Positions 23,780 through 34,998 of a DNA stretch of 64,000 nucleotides are shown here, piece after piece. This DNA is from Thysanoteuthis rhombus. Lineage: Eukaryota > Mollusca > Cephalopoda > Oegopsida > Thysanoteuthidae. The notes below the pieces were generated by a model that was not told where the DNA came from, searched no databases, and saw only the letters and a list, made by a program, of their open reading frames with translations. Both the position numbers and the translations under genes were made by a program. Where the stretch lies: positions 34,473,816 through 34,537,815 of the forward strand of contig OY735207.1 of assembly GCA_963457665.1 (NCBI GenBank). Reading direction: 5' to 3'. Each line of letters begins with the position of its first letter. The first letter of the stretch is position 1.

Positions 23780-25200
23780 TTTACATGATCTGGGTCCGCT
23801 TGATTTGCTACCAAGTAACATCAGTGTCAAACAAAATAAGTTCCAACAAAAATCTCTTTATAATCATCACATTCTGTTGAAAATAAATTTTCCATCAACT
23901 ATATATCTCAATGAATTTACTCAGTTTACTATAATGTATGAAATCAGGGGGTGGCTTGAGAAAAAAGTCTGTTTCTGGTTTCTGACACGTAATTTCATCT
24001 CAAAATTACTAATATCATTGGGGTTAAAATAGTTTCTGGAATGTTCAGTTTTATCAGAGTTGTTCTCATTAGGGAGAATGAGAAGGAGAAGGGGAAAAAA
24101 AAAAAAAAAAAAAAAACCCCCATGCTGACAGTTTTATCCTGTGTTTCTTTCATTCACTTCGACTTCATTTTTACTTTTTTTTTTTTTTTCTTTTAAATGT
24201 CTCATTTGCTATAAATAGAAAGAAAATAACTGTACACAACTATCATCTGTCATTTAGTGTCCGTCGTTGGACACATGGGACCAGGACGGATTATACATGC
24301 TTATACCCTATCATTAACAATTGCCTTCATTTTCAATTTCTACATTTGCAATGCATTTTCATAGTAAAATCATTAGCAATACATTGGCATTATACTTGAA
24401 AATAGCCAAAATCTGCAAACATCACTTGCATTAATTCCTGATTTTCAATGCCTTCCCATAGTAATATCAAACAATACATTCATATTATGTATTTAATAGA
24501 CATTTTCTGTCAGTTAAGACTGTCTCAATTCCTGACCACAGACGGGCCATTTTCCTGATTTGCAATGCATTCCTAGAGTAAATACATTTGCAATGCTTTT
24601 CGATAATGAAAACAAGATACATAAATAATAAACAAATAATCCAACAGCAGAGAGATCTGGACAACAATATGCATGGAAAATGGACACATACTGCTTAAAA
24701 TGCAATAAGTAAATACAATTTTTTTTATATTCAGTTGGCAACAGTTAAGCCACAAGTAGATCAATAAGTCTGCAGTCAGATGCATAGCTATTAGCAGAAA
24801 TTTGATCTGAAAATTTCACTGTAGAAATGTTTGATATATGTGATTAATAGTGACCACTGAATTAAGTGCATCAACCGGGAAGGTGACCAGGGTAAGAAAT
24901 GAATATTTGTCGTCAAATGCTTTTTTCATAATCATTAGGTTGTACATCTATTGATGTAACTAAATATAGACATGTACAATTAACTGTGACCACATCACTT
25001 TGTCCAAAACAATAGACTTCTCCACCTAAAGGTAACCTATTCGGTAGATAAGAATTTCCCACTCACCATTTTGAAAATTGGATTCTTCAACGTGTTCACT
25101 AGTTTCTTTTTTTCTACTAAAATTCAAATGAAATTTTCCACAGGGAATAATTATATAAGTTGTAGAAGGTTAATGCGGAAAGGAAAAGACTTGTAACCGA
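23780..25200. other. no gene seen
   Basis: AT-rich with homopolymer runs at 24,090-24,115 (A) and 24,176-24,190 (T). Confidence 0.5.
24240..24286 (-). mobile_element. LINE family A, ~45-base tail scrap
   Basis: TCATCTGTCATTTAGTGTCC followed by GTCGTTGGACACATGGGACC resembles the last 45 bases of family A (CAGTCTTTTAACGTCCGTCGTTGGACATAGACC in the other copies). Too short to be certain. Confidence 0.4.
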
Positions 25201-25202
25201 AT

Positions 25203-25648
25203 CATCATCAGTCTTATTGTTCGTCGTTGGAAATAGATCTTGTCTAGAATTCACCAGACCTTTATCATGGGTGTCACTGAGCGAATACTTTCAGAACTTG
25301 TCTAATTTGTCCCTCCATCTTGTTTTCGGCTGGCTTTGGTTACGCATGTGATCTCTGGGGATCTATGTTGTGAGTTGTGATGTCCATCAGTTGTCTGCCA
25401 TTCTTGCAACATAACCAGCCCACTGCTATTTGAGTTTTCTAATAGATTCTATGAGGTCTTGGACTTCTGTTTTCTCCCAGCTACGTAGTGCTGTCCTGAG
25501 ATCTCTCCAAGTGAGGTTGAGCATGGTACCTCTATTTGCAGTTTGCAGGGGGGGGGGCTCTCTTGGTTGGGTTCCATTTTTCAGCTCCATAGGTGACTAC
25601 CGAGAGAATGCATTGATTGTATACTTTTTTTTTTAGGACTAATGGGAT
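25203..25648 (-). mobile_element. LINE family A, 5'-truncated copy
   Basis: Begins with the reverse-complemented (TGA)n tail (ATCATCATCAGTC) and continues through the complements of the WAGHVARM and MERIMLSL coding segments. It runs about 200 bases further 5' than the copies at 6 and 34 kb and stops at the same place as the copy at 19.0-19.5 kb (both lose similarity just after a T-rich block and TGGGAT). A G-run and small changes show it is decayed. Confidence 0.82.
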
Positions 25649-25689
25649 TTTCCAGGACAACTCAAAAAAATCTCTATTAAATGTAATCG

Positions 25690-25765
25690 TTTAGGTTTTC
25701 CCCCCTCAGAAATAGCAAGCTTCTTCAGAGCTAAAATGTGTTTGGTGAGACAACAAGCGATTAGC
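25690..25765 (-). mobile_element. possible 3' end of a Penelope-like element
   Basis: Minus strand carries GCTCTGAAGAAGCTTGCTAT, the same CTGAAGAAGC core as at 21.04 and 39.02 kb, in a ~75-base patch between the family A LINE and the CR1-type fragment. Short and uncertain. Confidence 0.3.
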
Positions 25766-25789
25766 CAGATGATAGTGGGGTAGAGAAAA

Positions 25790-26177
25790 TGTGTTGTGGC
25801 ATGGATGGAGGAGTGGTGGCTTCATTATTGTTTATGCGAATCTAATTCCACCCAGTATAATGCGAGGTGATCCCAAGATAGCAAGTACAATAACACTCGA
25901 GAGGATAGAAGAGGAGAAGAATCTTAGAGTTCGAATGAGCGACAAACTCATATTTTCACAGCATACATTATCGGCAGTCAACAAGGTCAGCAAAATGCCG
26001 AGGTACCAACAACACACATTCAAGATCGTGAACATGGAAATATTCACACCGATATACGAATCCCTGATTTTGCCCACAGCTGAAGAGCGACCAGGGTGCA
26101 ATTGAAATCGTACAAAGGAGAGCCAGCCACTCAACAAGCTGACTGAACTGAACATTCCCAACACCATATGCAGACTT

Positions 26178-26216
<39 letters not shown>

Positions 26217-26450
26217 CCAACTCTCGAATGCAGAAGGGTCGATGTTTTAGAGATCTACTGCATCTTGACCAACTAATACTTAGTCAACACTCACCGTCTC
26301 AAGCTGAACCTCTCAACACAGCACTCACTAGAGGCCACTTAACAACTTGAAAATATGGTGGGAGGAAAAGGTTCTTCTACTGCAAGAATTACAGTGGACT
26401 GAAGCGACGGTCACTACAGAGAATGTGAACAACTTTGCTTGACCATCCCT
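25790..26450 (+). mobile_element. CR1/L2-type LINE reverse transcriptase fragment
   Basis: Translated plus strand shows the pattern after the RT catalytic core of CR1/L2-group LINEs: EEEKNLRVRMSDKLIFSQH, SAVNKVSKM, then IFTPIYESLILP and, in pieces, NKLTELNIPNTICRLQ, RPTLECRR and a C-terminal LQWTEATVTTENVNNF (compare WNxLPxxVVxAxxVNxFK of the family). The catalytic FADD region is absent, so this is a 5'-truncated 3' end. An uninterrupted A run of about 34 bases at 26,179-26,214 splits the coding remnant. It lies immediately beside the family A copy at 25.2-25.65 kb, making a small LINE cluster. Confidence 0.8.
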
Positions 26451-26459
26451 TCCCCTAGC

Positions 26460-28985
26460 TAAAGACGATTACCATCACCCCTTCTACTAAACTATGTAAC
26501 CCATGCTCATCATAAATAGATGAGGAACTGGGGAAACATTTGGTTGACACCCAAGTTGGACTAATAACTGCATTGAATCTACTGACTGATAAAAGGTACA
26601 CAAGATACATACGTAAATAATACCATCATTTTTTCGGATACTATGCTTGTATACATGATACAGGAAACTGATGCTGTAAAATGTTTTGATTCTAAATTAC
26701 CTGCAGTTTTAGTCAAAATTGATTTTCTTCCTGTCCAGTCAAGCAAAATTCTCAAATTGATATACAGGTTCCTGGGCAGCAAAAAAAAAAAAACTGCCAT
26801 GCTTGTTGAGAGTTAGGAATAGTTTACAGTGAATAGGGATTTCCTATTTACAAAGATTTGGTAGCAATATGTCATCAGAGGGCAGTAAGTTTATGGTAAA
26901 CTTGATTTTTTTTTTTATTTCCTTATTTTTAAGAATTTTATTTATTTATTTATTGCACCTAAAGAAAACTGAATATAAAATAAAGCCAGCACCTTGTCAA
27001 AATCGTGAATCGTGGTAACAAAACAATATCCCTCGAAATCAGTTTTTCTATGAATCAGAGGAAAAAAATCCCCCATCCGTCCTACACTGACAAAAAGCCT
27101 ATATGATATGCAATGTTGGAAGAGATTGGCTTTCATATTCCTCAGCAAAAGATATTTTTCAAGAGATTCAAGTATAGGGTTAGTCATAATTAATAACTAT
27201 TATAATTCCTATCAATGAGTTTTGGAGCACAGCCTTTTTGCCACCAACACTGAAAAGAAGTATGGTGAGTTAAAGTCTGAGTGATCTTTGCAAGTGACGT
27301 GAAGATGTGTGGTCCCACCTTAATAGAAATGGTATGAGGTATTAGACCAATATGATTTTAAGGTAGCACCCAAAATATGTGAACTGGTGTAATAGGAAAA
27401 AGTGAATGAAACTGGTTTCCAAATTGGGAAGCCGGAAGTGATCGATTTAGATTTGAACAATCATTCCCCAACCCTTTTCCAGTACTGAGCAATTATCAAA
27501 GAAGAGCTGAGGAGAGAACATCAAGTGACCAAAAGAAGCCTTTATATGATCTAACTCACTGAAACAAAATTAGGCTTTCTAACACCAGTCCTAAGACAAA
27601 AACCACAATTGGAAGCTTGTATTGCTTTTCAGTGGCACACCCAAGAGCACCAAGCCCTGTCTTGACTGTTCTATGTATCCCCTCGTCATTACAAGCTCTG
27701 CTCCAGTCTAGCAAGATAACTATTGAACTGACCATCTGTAGAAAACGTATCACATCGTCTCCGACTTGGGGAAAGGTTCGATTGGAAATTAACCAATTGG
27801 TTATCCCTGTTTGCAGATCCTGTTTATTTTCCTTCATTTTCACTTTGTCCCCCCCCCCTCAACATTCTCATCCGTTGATGCTCCAACTGCAGCATTAGGG
27901 GTAACTTTTGATCTTCAATACAATGCAGGGAGGGTGACATGTGGTATGGAAGTGTCTGGCAGACGTATGGAACTGAATGTAATACATCCAACTCAATGCG
28001 TACGAACAGGCAGAGTGGCATAAGAATTACAGCGCCAAAACTAAGATCAGCAAATACTTCAAATCTCAGTTGAGGCAGTAATCTTTTGATCTCTTCGGCC
28101 ATCATAGGGCTTTTTCAGTTGTGAATATAAAGCAACTCACATTTGGAACAGTGGGGTTTAAAACAGATTTCTGTAAGAACAAAATAGTCCAGTCAAAATA
28201 TTTTTTTTGAAAGGCAAAGTTATCTTCTTTCAGAATCCTAAAACTCTTATTTTGCCCCCGCCCCTGTGAATTTTTTTGCGATGATTTACAGATCGGCCAT
28301 AAGATTCTCTATCGCCATGAACCATGCAGTATAAGAAAGTAGGCTTTCAGTAACCCTTGAAACATGGATTGTTCACTTTTTGAAGCCCGTTTCTGTCCCC
28401 ACTCACACAAAAAATAAAAACAAAGATAAGCAGTAATAACCATTAATCTATGAGAATGATTTTTGAGCATCCCCTGACCTAAAAATTGTGGTGATAGTAT
28501 ATTAGACAGTCTTCGAAGGTTGAGGTGGTGTAAGAGAAACAGGAAGGTGCTGTAGAGGAAAGTTTAACACTATTTTCAATCTTGTAAAAGCAAAAAAGTA
28601 GAGAAAGGCTTACTTTCAAAAAGTAGGAGATAACTGTATCTTTAAACTTTGCATAATAGACCTACCAAGATATCAATTAGCATTTTTTTTGCTTTCATTT
28701 CCAAAACTTAACACTAGAGTCCATTCTGTTTGCCGCTTCATTTTCCTGGCATCAAAAGAAAAAAAAACAAAAACTGTCCAGCTTGAATTCATAACCATTA
28801 CTTATCTAACAAACATTGAAGATGGACTTATCTTTCAAGCCATTCTAATACAGGCAAGATCGAGTGACCTTGCTTTTCTGTTAATATCAATTTTATAAAG
28901 TTTTATTACTCTTGCTGGCTTTGGGCTGGTAAGCTCCAAGTCACCTCCATTCTTGAAAAAGGTTAGTCATGTAGACTGAGGGACT
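26460..28985. other. no gene supported
   Basis: Overlapping open frames on both strands at 27,560-28,105 have more balanced composition but no recognisable domain; possibly an unrecognised repeat. The rest is AT-rich. Confidence 0.5.
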
Positions 28986-28989
28986 GAAA

Positions 28990-29535
28990 TATTCCTTGGT
29001 TGCAGCAAATGAAATTTTTTTTTTTTTTAATAGTAAAATAAATGATATAAACAATAAAATATGGTCAATATTCAAAATATGACCTGTTCAAAACAACCAT
29101 TTCTATAAAATCCTTTGGTTTAGTGGTCACAAATTCAGTAAAAGTGCAAATTATGGTTTCCCTATTGTTGAACCTATAACTATGAGTACAAAGTTTCCAA
29201 TTTTGTAACCTCTCCTAAAGCCTTGAAATGTGATATGGTTGGTGTCGAAGTCCAAGAGTCTTCAGAAAATTGCATGAACCGTTGTTTGTGCACCACTGCT
29301 GTCAGTTCTTTACCAGTAAGAATATGCTTGGGTCTCCCTCAGTTTATTATTGGTATCCTCATTTCCTGACCTGAACCAATATTGAACAGTTTGCACAGCA
29401 AGAGTGTTCACTCCAAATACTCTGTTGACACCAGTAGCTTGAGCAACATTATGTCTCAATTTGACATTGGACTTGAATAGTCCAACTTCTTGGGTATATA
29501 GCACTGCTGTTAAGGGCTTGGAAACCTTCAATAAT
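28990..29535 (-). mobile_element. mariner (Tc1/mariner superfamily) transposase fossil
   Basis: The minus strand carries the N-terminal DNA-binding part of a mariner transposase: residues NVAQATGVNRVFGVNTLAVQ, TVQYWFRSGNEDTNNK, matching the HTH region AxNINxVFGxxxxxxRTVQxWFxxFRSGxxDxxDxPR of the SETMAR-like group. Downstream, in another frame, HFKALGEVTKLETLYS resembles HLKxxGKVxKLDxWVPH. Stops and shifts interrupt it throughout; the catalytic DD34D region is not recognisable. No terminal inverted repeats were identified by eye. Non-functional and old. Confidence 0.7.
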
Positions 29536-29539
29536 ATTC

Positions 29540-31175
29540 AATTATATCTATTTACATGGAATCAGCAAAAAATGCAATTACTAAAGTAAATCTGGAAAAT
29601 CAATTTTCAAATGATATAAAAACAAAAATGTAAACAAACAAGTGATCACAAAAGTAAACAAAACTAGTGAACAAAAAACATTTCATATCTAACAACTCAA
29701 TAGAAAATCAATGACAAAATGAACAGACAAAACTGATTATAAAATCTTTAATTCCTAACTCAAAAATGATTACACAGTAGAAAATAAATCTTCGATAATC
29801 ACTGATTGATAAAATGTTAGTGAGAGAAATTATATATTATAAGAATAATTGATTGTAAGTCAGACTTTGTTTCTATCCAATGGAATGTGGCAGTAGATCA
29901 AAGAACACTTTCCTCTTGATAACGTACAAACCATATTTTTGTGCAGAGACCCAATACATTTTATGAGTTTCTATTCAGAAGGAAAAAATACACCCGCAAC
30001 ATGAAATCTTCACTCCCACAACAGGTTGATTACAATTTGTCCATAGCAGCCCAACACAATATAACAAGATTAACATTAGCAATAAAAACTATTTACATTT
30101 TTTTGAATACATATATATATATATATATATATATTTCCCCACCGTGTATAATATTAAAAACATTTGTTTAAATGAAGCAAGCAATCTTATTTTTAGGCCA
30201 ATTACAATCAGCAGTAAAAAATTTCCTACATCGGAACAATCACAAAACAAAGTTGATAGTATTAACTTGTTTAATTTATTTTAATCTACACTGTTAATTC
30301 ACTGCCATAAACTCACAATATGAGTTATGATGAAAAAAAAAAAAAAAAAATTAAGACTAGAGAAAATACTGTCAAAATTTAATAATGGGTGAAAAAGGAA
30401 AAAAATTATTTCAATGATTTGTTATCTTGGGGGGGGGGAAGAAAAAAAAAAGCTATCGAATTTGTTTTTCTGTATCGATACAGATTCATCATTGATGAAC
30501 ATCTTTTTACCTGCACTAATTTGTTGGGTACCTGACAGAATCTTCTACATCTAAATTTTTTTTTTTTTTGGAGGAAAAACGTAAGTCAGAGTCAGCACTT
30601 CTTACCATAGTTTCAAATCGTTAACACAGCAATATCAGGTTTATAAAATCAAAGAGTGATTTTCTTTTAATCTGTTCAAAACAATCCTGTATTATTTATA
30701 CTGTCTAATCTGCTTCATAGAATCAGCTTCCCCTCTAAGAAAAATTCATTTTTTGCTTTTTTTGAAAAAATCTTTTCGACCTTCAAACAAGCTTTAATAC
30801 TGTTAGTTTTTTGAGCTTATTTACAATGGATACATAGGTGAAACATTTGCCCTATCTTGCTCCCCATTAATTTTCATAATGTGATTAAACCACAATCAGG
30901 AAAAAGGTCCCATGAAACTAAATTGAAAATACCCAACACCAAAAAAGCAGAAGAGCCACATATTGGGAGTGGGTACATGAACACCTTAACTGAATATTTT
31001 GGTCCCAGAAAAACTTAGTTAATGCTGGTCAGACAAAAATATACCCCATACTGAAAACTGGGATGGCAAGACAAGGTCAAGATAGACCTTTAGAAGCAAT
31101 TTTCATGGTGTGCACATGTTTGAAAGAGAATATGATGGATTGATTAGTAATGAAGACAAGGACGAGAAAAAGACA
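29540..31175. other. no gene seen
   Basis: Very AT-rich, with a (TA)n run at 30,112-30,134 and several homopolymers. Confidence 0.5.
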
Positions 31176-31179
31176 ATGG

Positions 31180-31495
31180 GAAAAAAAAAAAAAAAAAAAA
31201 GGCCAAAAAAAAAAAGACAAACAAGAAAAGGACAAACGAAAAAAAGACAAACAAAAAAAAGGACAAAAAAAGGACAAACAAAAAAAGGACAAAAAAAAAG
31301 ACAAACAAAAAAAGGACAAAAAAAGACAAACAAAAAAAAAACACAAAAAAACACAAAAAAAAGACAAACAAAAAAAAACAAACAAAAAGACAAAAAAAAG
31401 GAGAAAACAAAGACAAACAAAAGGAGAAAAAGACAAAGAAAAAAGGGAAAAAAAAGGAGAAAAAGAGAAAAAAAAAAAATGGAAAAAATAGAAGA
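31180..31495. repeat. A-rich minisatellite, AAAAAAAGGACAAAC units
   Basis: Roughly 15-base units of A7-8 GGACAAAC with loss of C towards the right. One strand is almost T/C only on the minus strand. Lys/Gln-rich and Phe-rich open frames spanning it are artefacts. Confidence 0.85.
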
Positions 31496-31499
31496 TAAT

Positions 31500-34145
31500 G
31501 GGAAAAGAAAAATATAATGTGAAAGTTGGATTTTTGCATAGCTTTAATTTATGATTCAATTTTTTTTCGTTGAATCTTATTACACAAGGCTTCTAATATC
31601 AGCTGAGATTACAACAGAAAAACCAAGTATTTTCTGACAAAACTAAGTGTACATTATAACACTATTTCCCCATCATTTAAGATGGGCGTATTACGAGGAT
31701 ATCATTTTTTGATTATTGCTCATCCAAAATTATCCCAACTTCCCATTTTTAATAACAGCACATTGAACACGGTATAATTATAGATACTCTTGCTCCATTA
31801 AAAATATGCAACTTATATGCTTTCAATTTCAGCAACCATTTTTCATATAAGTTGTGCACACCACATCTGGCTCATAAAACAGCTTTAAAATTGCTCGGTC
31901 ATGTTTAGCAGATGATATGTACATGGCTACAATGGTAAGTAGAGTTTCTTTCCAAAGAAAAAGTTTCATCCGAACAAATGCCTAATTAGACAATGTATAA
32001 TTCTTTTCTTTTCTAAAGAAACCGTGTCTAAAAGGCAGCTTTTGGCAGTCTCCTCCTGATGTGATGTCACTTATTCATAGAATTAATACTGTAATTATCT
32101 GTAGATATCAATCATCACCAAGCTCAACTATTATTATTCAAGTATTGTCACTGGTATACTACTATGGCTGACTGAAAAAAGTACAGACTAGTCAAGGATT
32201 CTGCCCTGCTTATTCCTCTAAACAAAACAACTCTGAAAATAGCAGTTGATAGGTTTATATTCCTTGAACTGAATTAATCAAATTAAAAACTAATCAGAAA
32301 CTGGTAGGACAGATTGGACTGAAAGTGCCTTCATTCTCCAGGTTAACACAATTTTGTTGAAATGCTCTAACACACGAACATACAGAAATTGTATTATAAT
32401 TCAGAAGATGAATGCAATAATTTCTTTTCATGATGCATATTTTAATTCAAAAGCATAAAAATTTACTTTTTATAAGCATCTAATGAAAAGAAGCTATGAA
32501 AGACTTGCCAAAGCCATAATGGCTAAGCTTCCAGGCCAAAGAATAAAAGATGTACTTATATTAAGTGCTGAAAATTTCACACACACTTGATTACTAATCT
32601 ATCCTCATTTATATAAGATTGGTTCGAGTCATCAAGATCAAATTGAATATACTAAATTCTAAAACTGAAAAGTGTTAATTGTAATCAACACACAGGAGAG
32701 AGATTGTCAAAATCTTGACCAAGTCTTGCCATTATATTTGCAGGGTCAATAGTATTTGCAGAAGGAAATTTTTTTTTTTTTTTTACAGCATACAAACAGC
32801 AAAACACCTTGCCAACCATCAGGTTTTGATTTACAAACATCAATATTCCGATTTTACACTCATAGCTCACTTCTGACATAAGCCAAGGTCTACAGAGGTA
32901 TTTCATAACTGGGATCAAAATGATCATTTGAAAAGAACAAGGGTAAAGATTGGAGAGAGAGAGAGGGGGGGGGAGTAAAAGTATTATGCCGATAAAGATG
33001 GCTACATGGCTTATACAAATGAAAAACATGGTGAAGTGCAGTGAAATCTGGATGTAGGACGGACTTGAAGTGGTTAAGAAACTATCAAGGTAGCCTGAGT
33101 CAGCAGGATCATATTGGACCATGTGATCATAAAAATGAGTGTGGTACCCCACTCTAGCAGGAAAGAGTTCAAATCAAATACATATTTTCTAATGAGATCT
33201 AGAGACTGTACAACAAGTTGAGTATAAAAATAACATGCATATGTATCTCTTTTGCCACTTTTTTTTTTTTCTGCATTTTCAACTTTTGAATTGTGGAATG
33301 TAAAATAGAGTTAGAAATAATAAAAGAGGAACCATACCAGCCCCCCCACCCCACCCCCACCAAAAGAAATGAAGGATCTGGGATTTTAATAGGTAAGGCA
33401 TTTTAAAAAAATTTTTTTTAGTTCAACAATGGAGATGAATATATATTTTTTCAAAATGTTTTTGAAAAGATGAATTGATAATAATAGGTAGGAATTGATA
33501 GGGATAAAATGAATTTGAAAAGTTAAAAGGAAGAAAAAAAAAAAAACAAAAAAAATGTTTATTCAGAAAAATGTCAGGAATGTAAATGTCTTGAAATTAA
33601 AAAAAAAAAAAAAAAAGAAAAAAAAAAGGTAAATATACACTTAAATGATCAATGTAGTATATCAAAAAGTTAAAAAGTTTTTCTTTTTGCATTTAGTGAT
33701 TTCATAATTGATTTCATAACACCTTTCAAAAGATTTCTATAGCATCAATACTCTCTACTAGTACTTCAAAAGAAAAAAAAAAAAAAATTTCTGTTGAAAA
33801 GTTTTGTAAGATCTAATATAAGCTGAATTTTTTCAAATTCCTAATACTGAAAGCATTTTCATTGAAGTATCAGATTAGAATATTATCTAAATCTTTTTGA
33901 TTAGATAAAATGAATATTTGAAAAAAAAAAAAAAAATCAGGAAAAATATATGGGGACAGGGGGTTTATCAATATATACTATGGAACACTCATGGGGATGA
34001 ATAAGGAAGAAAATACACAGTAGATAACATCACAGAGTGTGTCAACATAGGTCATTAAGAACTGAGAATAAAACGGGGGACACTATAAAGTGAGCACAGT
34101 TCCTTGCATAACAAGCCCTTAACATCCTGTTACCTCGGTGTGCCA
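31500..34145 (-). other. downstream of the 34 kb last exon; 3' UTR then intergenic
   Basis: Part next to 34,145 should be 3' UTR. A minus-strand open frame at 32,685-33,152 lacks recognisable domains and contains low-complexity stretches. Many A runs on the plus strand. Confidence 0.4.
33558..33563 (-). terminator. possible polyadenylation signal for the 34 kb last exon
   Basis: AATAAA on the minus strand about 580 bases past the stop codon at 34,146. The hexamer is common by chance in AT-rich DNA, so this is only a candidate; the true 3' UTR could be longer. Confidence 0.2.
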
Positions 34146-34313
34146 CTACACTGTTGAACCACTCATATGGTTTGGCATGTCCTGGTCCATAGCTTGGTTT
34201 TCATAGCCTCCGGGAGCCGTTTCATACTCAGAAGGGGGATACACTGTGTAGGGAGCATTGTCAGCATCATGTTTATCATCCATGGTAGGATTCACTTCTC
34301 CCTTCATGCCCTC
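34146..34313 (-). CDS. terminal exon: tyrosine-rich tail ending in a PDZ-ligand-like GSTV (candidate)
   Basis: Seen: 55 codons plus stop, beginning right after the acceptor TTTTTATTTTTCAG (AG at 34,314-34,315 on the minus strand), phase 0. The peptide starts EGMKGEVNPTMDD, is acidic and Asp-rich, then carries four tyrosines (22, 25, 30, 37) in PYTVYPP, SEYETAP and GYENQ, and ends MSGSTV. YENQ fits the pYxN pattern read by Grb2-type SH2 domains; S-T-V-COOH is a class I PDZ ligand (S/T-x-V). These roles are established for the motifs, inferred for this protein. It shares strand, acceptor phase and kind of content with the exon at 60,945-61,283, which lies upstream in transcription and has its own stop, so the two are best read as alternative last exons of one membrane protein. 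Gene not recognised. A different gene ending here cannot be excluded. Confidence 0.68.
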   Translation of the reverse strand, partial: EGMKGEVNPTMDDKHDADNAPYTVYPPSEYETAPGGYENQAMDQDMPNHMSGSTV

Positions 34314-34756
34314 CTGAAAAATAAAAAATAAAAATATCAAGTAGACACATTGGAACACTAACTAAATCAAACACTGACAAGTTAAATGTTAAGTGATCTT
34401 GGGAAATCTTCATGCTGCTTCTCACATACATAGGAGCAATTCTGATTTTAATAAAAAATAAATCATAAGAGGATAATAAATTAACCAGTTGTTATATACA
34501 CTTGATGTGAGAAAGAAAAGGAAGGGAAAAAAAAGAAGAAAAAAAAAAAAACACGTTCACACAAACAATAAATGGAGCTGAGGGGGAGGGATAACACCGG
34601 GAAGTGGGGGACAAAGGGAGGGGAGGGGGGTAACAAAAAAAAAAAAAAATCTCGTCATTCCTCTCCAAATAACTTCATAACACTTACCTCTCCAGTTTTC
34701 CCCAAAAACCTGACTGCAGAAAAAGCAGTGAAGTTGTCTATGATTAAATACTGCTC

Positions 34757-34998
34757 AAGGGTAGCATATGGCAATGGGCAGGCCATGTTGCAAGAATGAA
34801 AGACAACTGATGGACATCACGTTTCACAACATGGATCTCGAGAGATCACATTAGAAACCAAGGCCGACAGAACACAAGATGGAGAGATGAACTTGACAGA
34901 AATACTGGCTCCACGATGCCTATGATAGAGAATTGTGGTGAATCCTGGGGATGGTCTGTGTCCAACGACAGACTTTAAAAGACTGATGATGATGAAGG
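34757..34998 (+). mobile_element. LINE family A, 5'-truncated copy
   Basis: Matches the 57.5 kb copy from the GGGCAGGCCATGTTGCAAG segment through CTGGCTCCACGATGCC and CCAACGACAGACTTTAAAAG to a short (TGA)n tail. Only the last ~240 bases of the element are present. It lies about 440 bases upstream (in transcription) of the last exon at 34,146-34,313, inside the presumed intron and antisense to it. Confidence 0.82.

Noticed and set aside
27556-28105. Overlapping frames of about 95 codons on both strands
   Set aside because: No recognisable domain, no splice evidence; could be an unknown repeat.
31077-31559. Overlapping Lys-rich (plus) and Phe-rich (minus) open frames up to 160 codons
   Set aside because: Arise from the A7GGACAAAC minisatellite; open in several frames at once.
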